Source: an uncultured Bifidobacterium sp.
Lineage (GTDB): Bacteria > Actinomycetota > Actinomycetes > Actinomycetales > Bifidobacteriaceae
Assembly (NCBI GenBank): GCA_937876495.1
Contig: CALEGL010000269.1
Span: 1-22,819 of the forward strand
Direction of reading: 5' to 3'
DNA: 22,819 nucleotides
Position 1 is the stretch's first letter; each line of letters opens with the position of its first letter. The notes below the pieces were generated by a model. The model worked only from the letters and a program-made list of their open reading frames with translations, did no database searches and had not been told where the DNA came from. Both the position numbers and the translations under genes were made by a program. Positions 22,382-22,819 of this stretch are shown here, piece after piece.

Positions 22382-22819
22382 ATGATTGAAGGATTTAAGA
22401 AGTTCATATCCCGCGGGAACATGATTGACATGGCTGTAGGCGTGGTCATGGGCGGTGCTGTCACCGCGGTCGTCACGGCCATCGTCGATAACCTCATCAA
22501 CCCGTTCATCGCGATGATCTTCGGCAAGCAGGACATGAGCGGTCTGCTGGCCTTCACCTACCGCAACGCCACCATCTCGTTCGGCGCGATTATCGGCGCT
22601 CTGATCAACTTCCTCATCATCGCGGTCGCCGTCTACTTCTTCATCCTCGTCCCCATCAACAAGTTCCGCGACATGTCCCAGTCCCTGGTGCACAAGAAGG
22701 GTGCGGAAGCTTCCGAGGAGGAGAAGAAGGCACTCAGCCCCGAGGATCAGACCGTGCTGCTGCTTCAGGAGATTCGCGACGACCTTGCCTCGAAGAAGGG
22801 CGCGGACGCGAAGGTCTGA
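22382..22819 (+). CDS. mscL: Large-conductance mechanosensitive channel MscL
   Basis: This 145-residue protein forms a homopentameric channel in the cytoplasmic membrane that opens under high tension to release solutes during hypo-osmotic shock. It starts with the amphipathic helix MIEGFKKFISRGN. TM1 includes the pore constriction IDMAVGVVMGGAVTAVV, followed by the family segment VDNLINPFIAMIF. A short periplasmic loop leads to TM2 (FGAIIGALINFLIIAVAVYFF) and VPINKFRDM. The C-terminal charged helix bundle contains LLLQEIRDDL. Its length is normal. The ATG has a strong ribosome-binding site, AGGAGGG at 22371-22377. The stop codon is the final base triplet of the window, so the gene is complete. 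Confidence 0.97.
   Translation: MIEGFKKFISRGNMIDMAVGVVMGGAVTAVVTAIVDNLINPFIAMIFGKQDMSGLLAFTYRNATISFGAIIGALINFLIIAVAVYFFILVPINKFRDMSQSLVHKKGAEASEEEKKALSPEDQTVLLLQEIRDDLASKKGADAKV

Noticed and set aside
1..22819. Search for CRISPR, prophage, toxin-antitoxin or other defence systems
   Set aside because: No regular repeat-spacer array, integrase, transposase or defence-type gene is present; all recognised genes are housekeeping.

Overview
The window is a chromosomal replication-origin (oriC) neighbourhood from a GC-rich actinobacterium, most likely a member of the Bifidobacteriaceae. The reasons are the rpmH-rnpA-yidD-yidC-jag-rsmG-parA-parB / dnaA-dnaN-recF-dciA-gyrB-gyrA-DUF3566 order typical of Actinobacteria, the 44-residue L34 protein, actinobacterial features such as the DUF3566 gene after gyrA, GTG starts on several genes, and a trxB that appears leaderless. 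The family assignment is inference from gene order and sequence style; no search was run. All recognised genes are intact. I found no prophage, transposon, CRISPR array, tRNA or rRNA.

Layout. Positions 1-211 are non-coding, with short direct and nested inverted repeats. A + strand block follows: a fold-type I aminotransferase, a D-Ala-D-Ala ligase (ddl) and thioredoxin reductase (trxB). It is closed by a hairpin at 4029-4064 that faces the leftward genes. From 11050 down to 4261 a long - strand series runs rpmH, rnpA, yidD, yidC, jag, rsmG, parA, parB. Two unusually long non-coding gaps interrupt it (6627-7225 and 7991-8412). From 11397 a + strand series runs dnaA, dnaN, recF, dciA, gyrB, gyrA, a DUF3566 membrane protein and mscL, whose stop codon is the last base of the window.

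The origin. DnaA boxes lie on both sides of dnaA: three perfect or family-consensus boxes at 11242-11306, and a larger set at 13080-13322 between dnaA and dnaN. Three parS sites (core TGTTTCACGTGAAACA) lie 2-6 kb to the left: in parB, in rsmG (one mismatch), and between yidC and jag, where the site is the centre of a perfect 28-bp palindrome. Thus DnaA, the sliding clamp, RecF, a DciA-type helicase-loading factor, gyrase and the ParABS segregation system sit together. Beside them is a membrane-insertion and RNA-processing group (YidC, YidD, Jag, RnpA) next to ribosomal protein L34.

Novelty. This is a conserved housekeeping region and I do not see an undescribed multi-gene system. The points worth a second look are the arrangement of DnaA boxes, the extended parS palindrome, a His in YidC where an Arg is normally found in the insertase groove, an acidic insertion in RecF, the 599-bp gap before parA, and several palindromes or alternative hairpins around gyrB and gyrA. 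Start codons were chosen by ribosome-binding site and family alignment from memory, so several genes are shorter than their maximal open frames.
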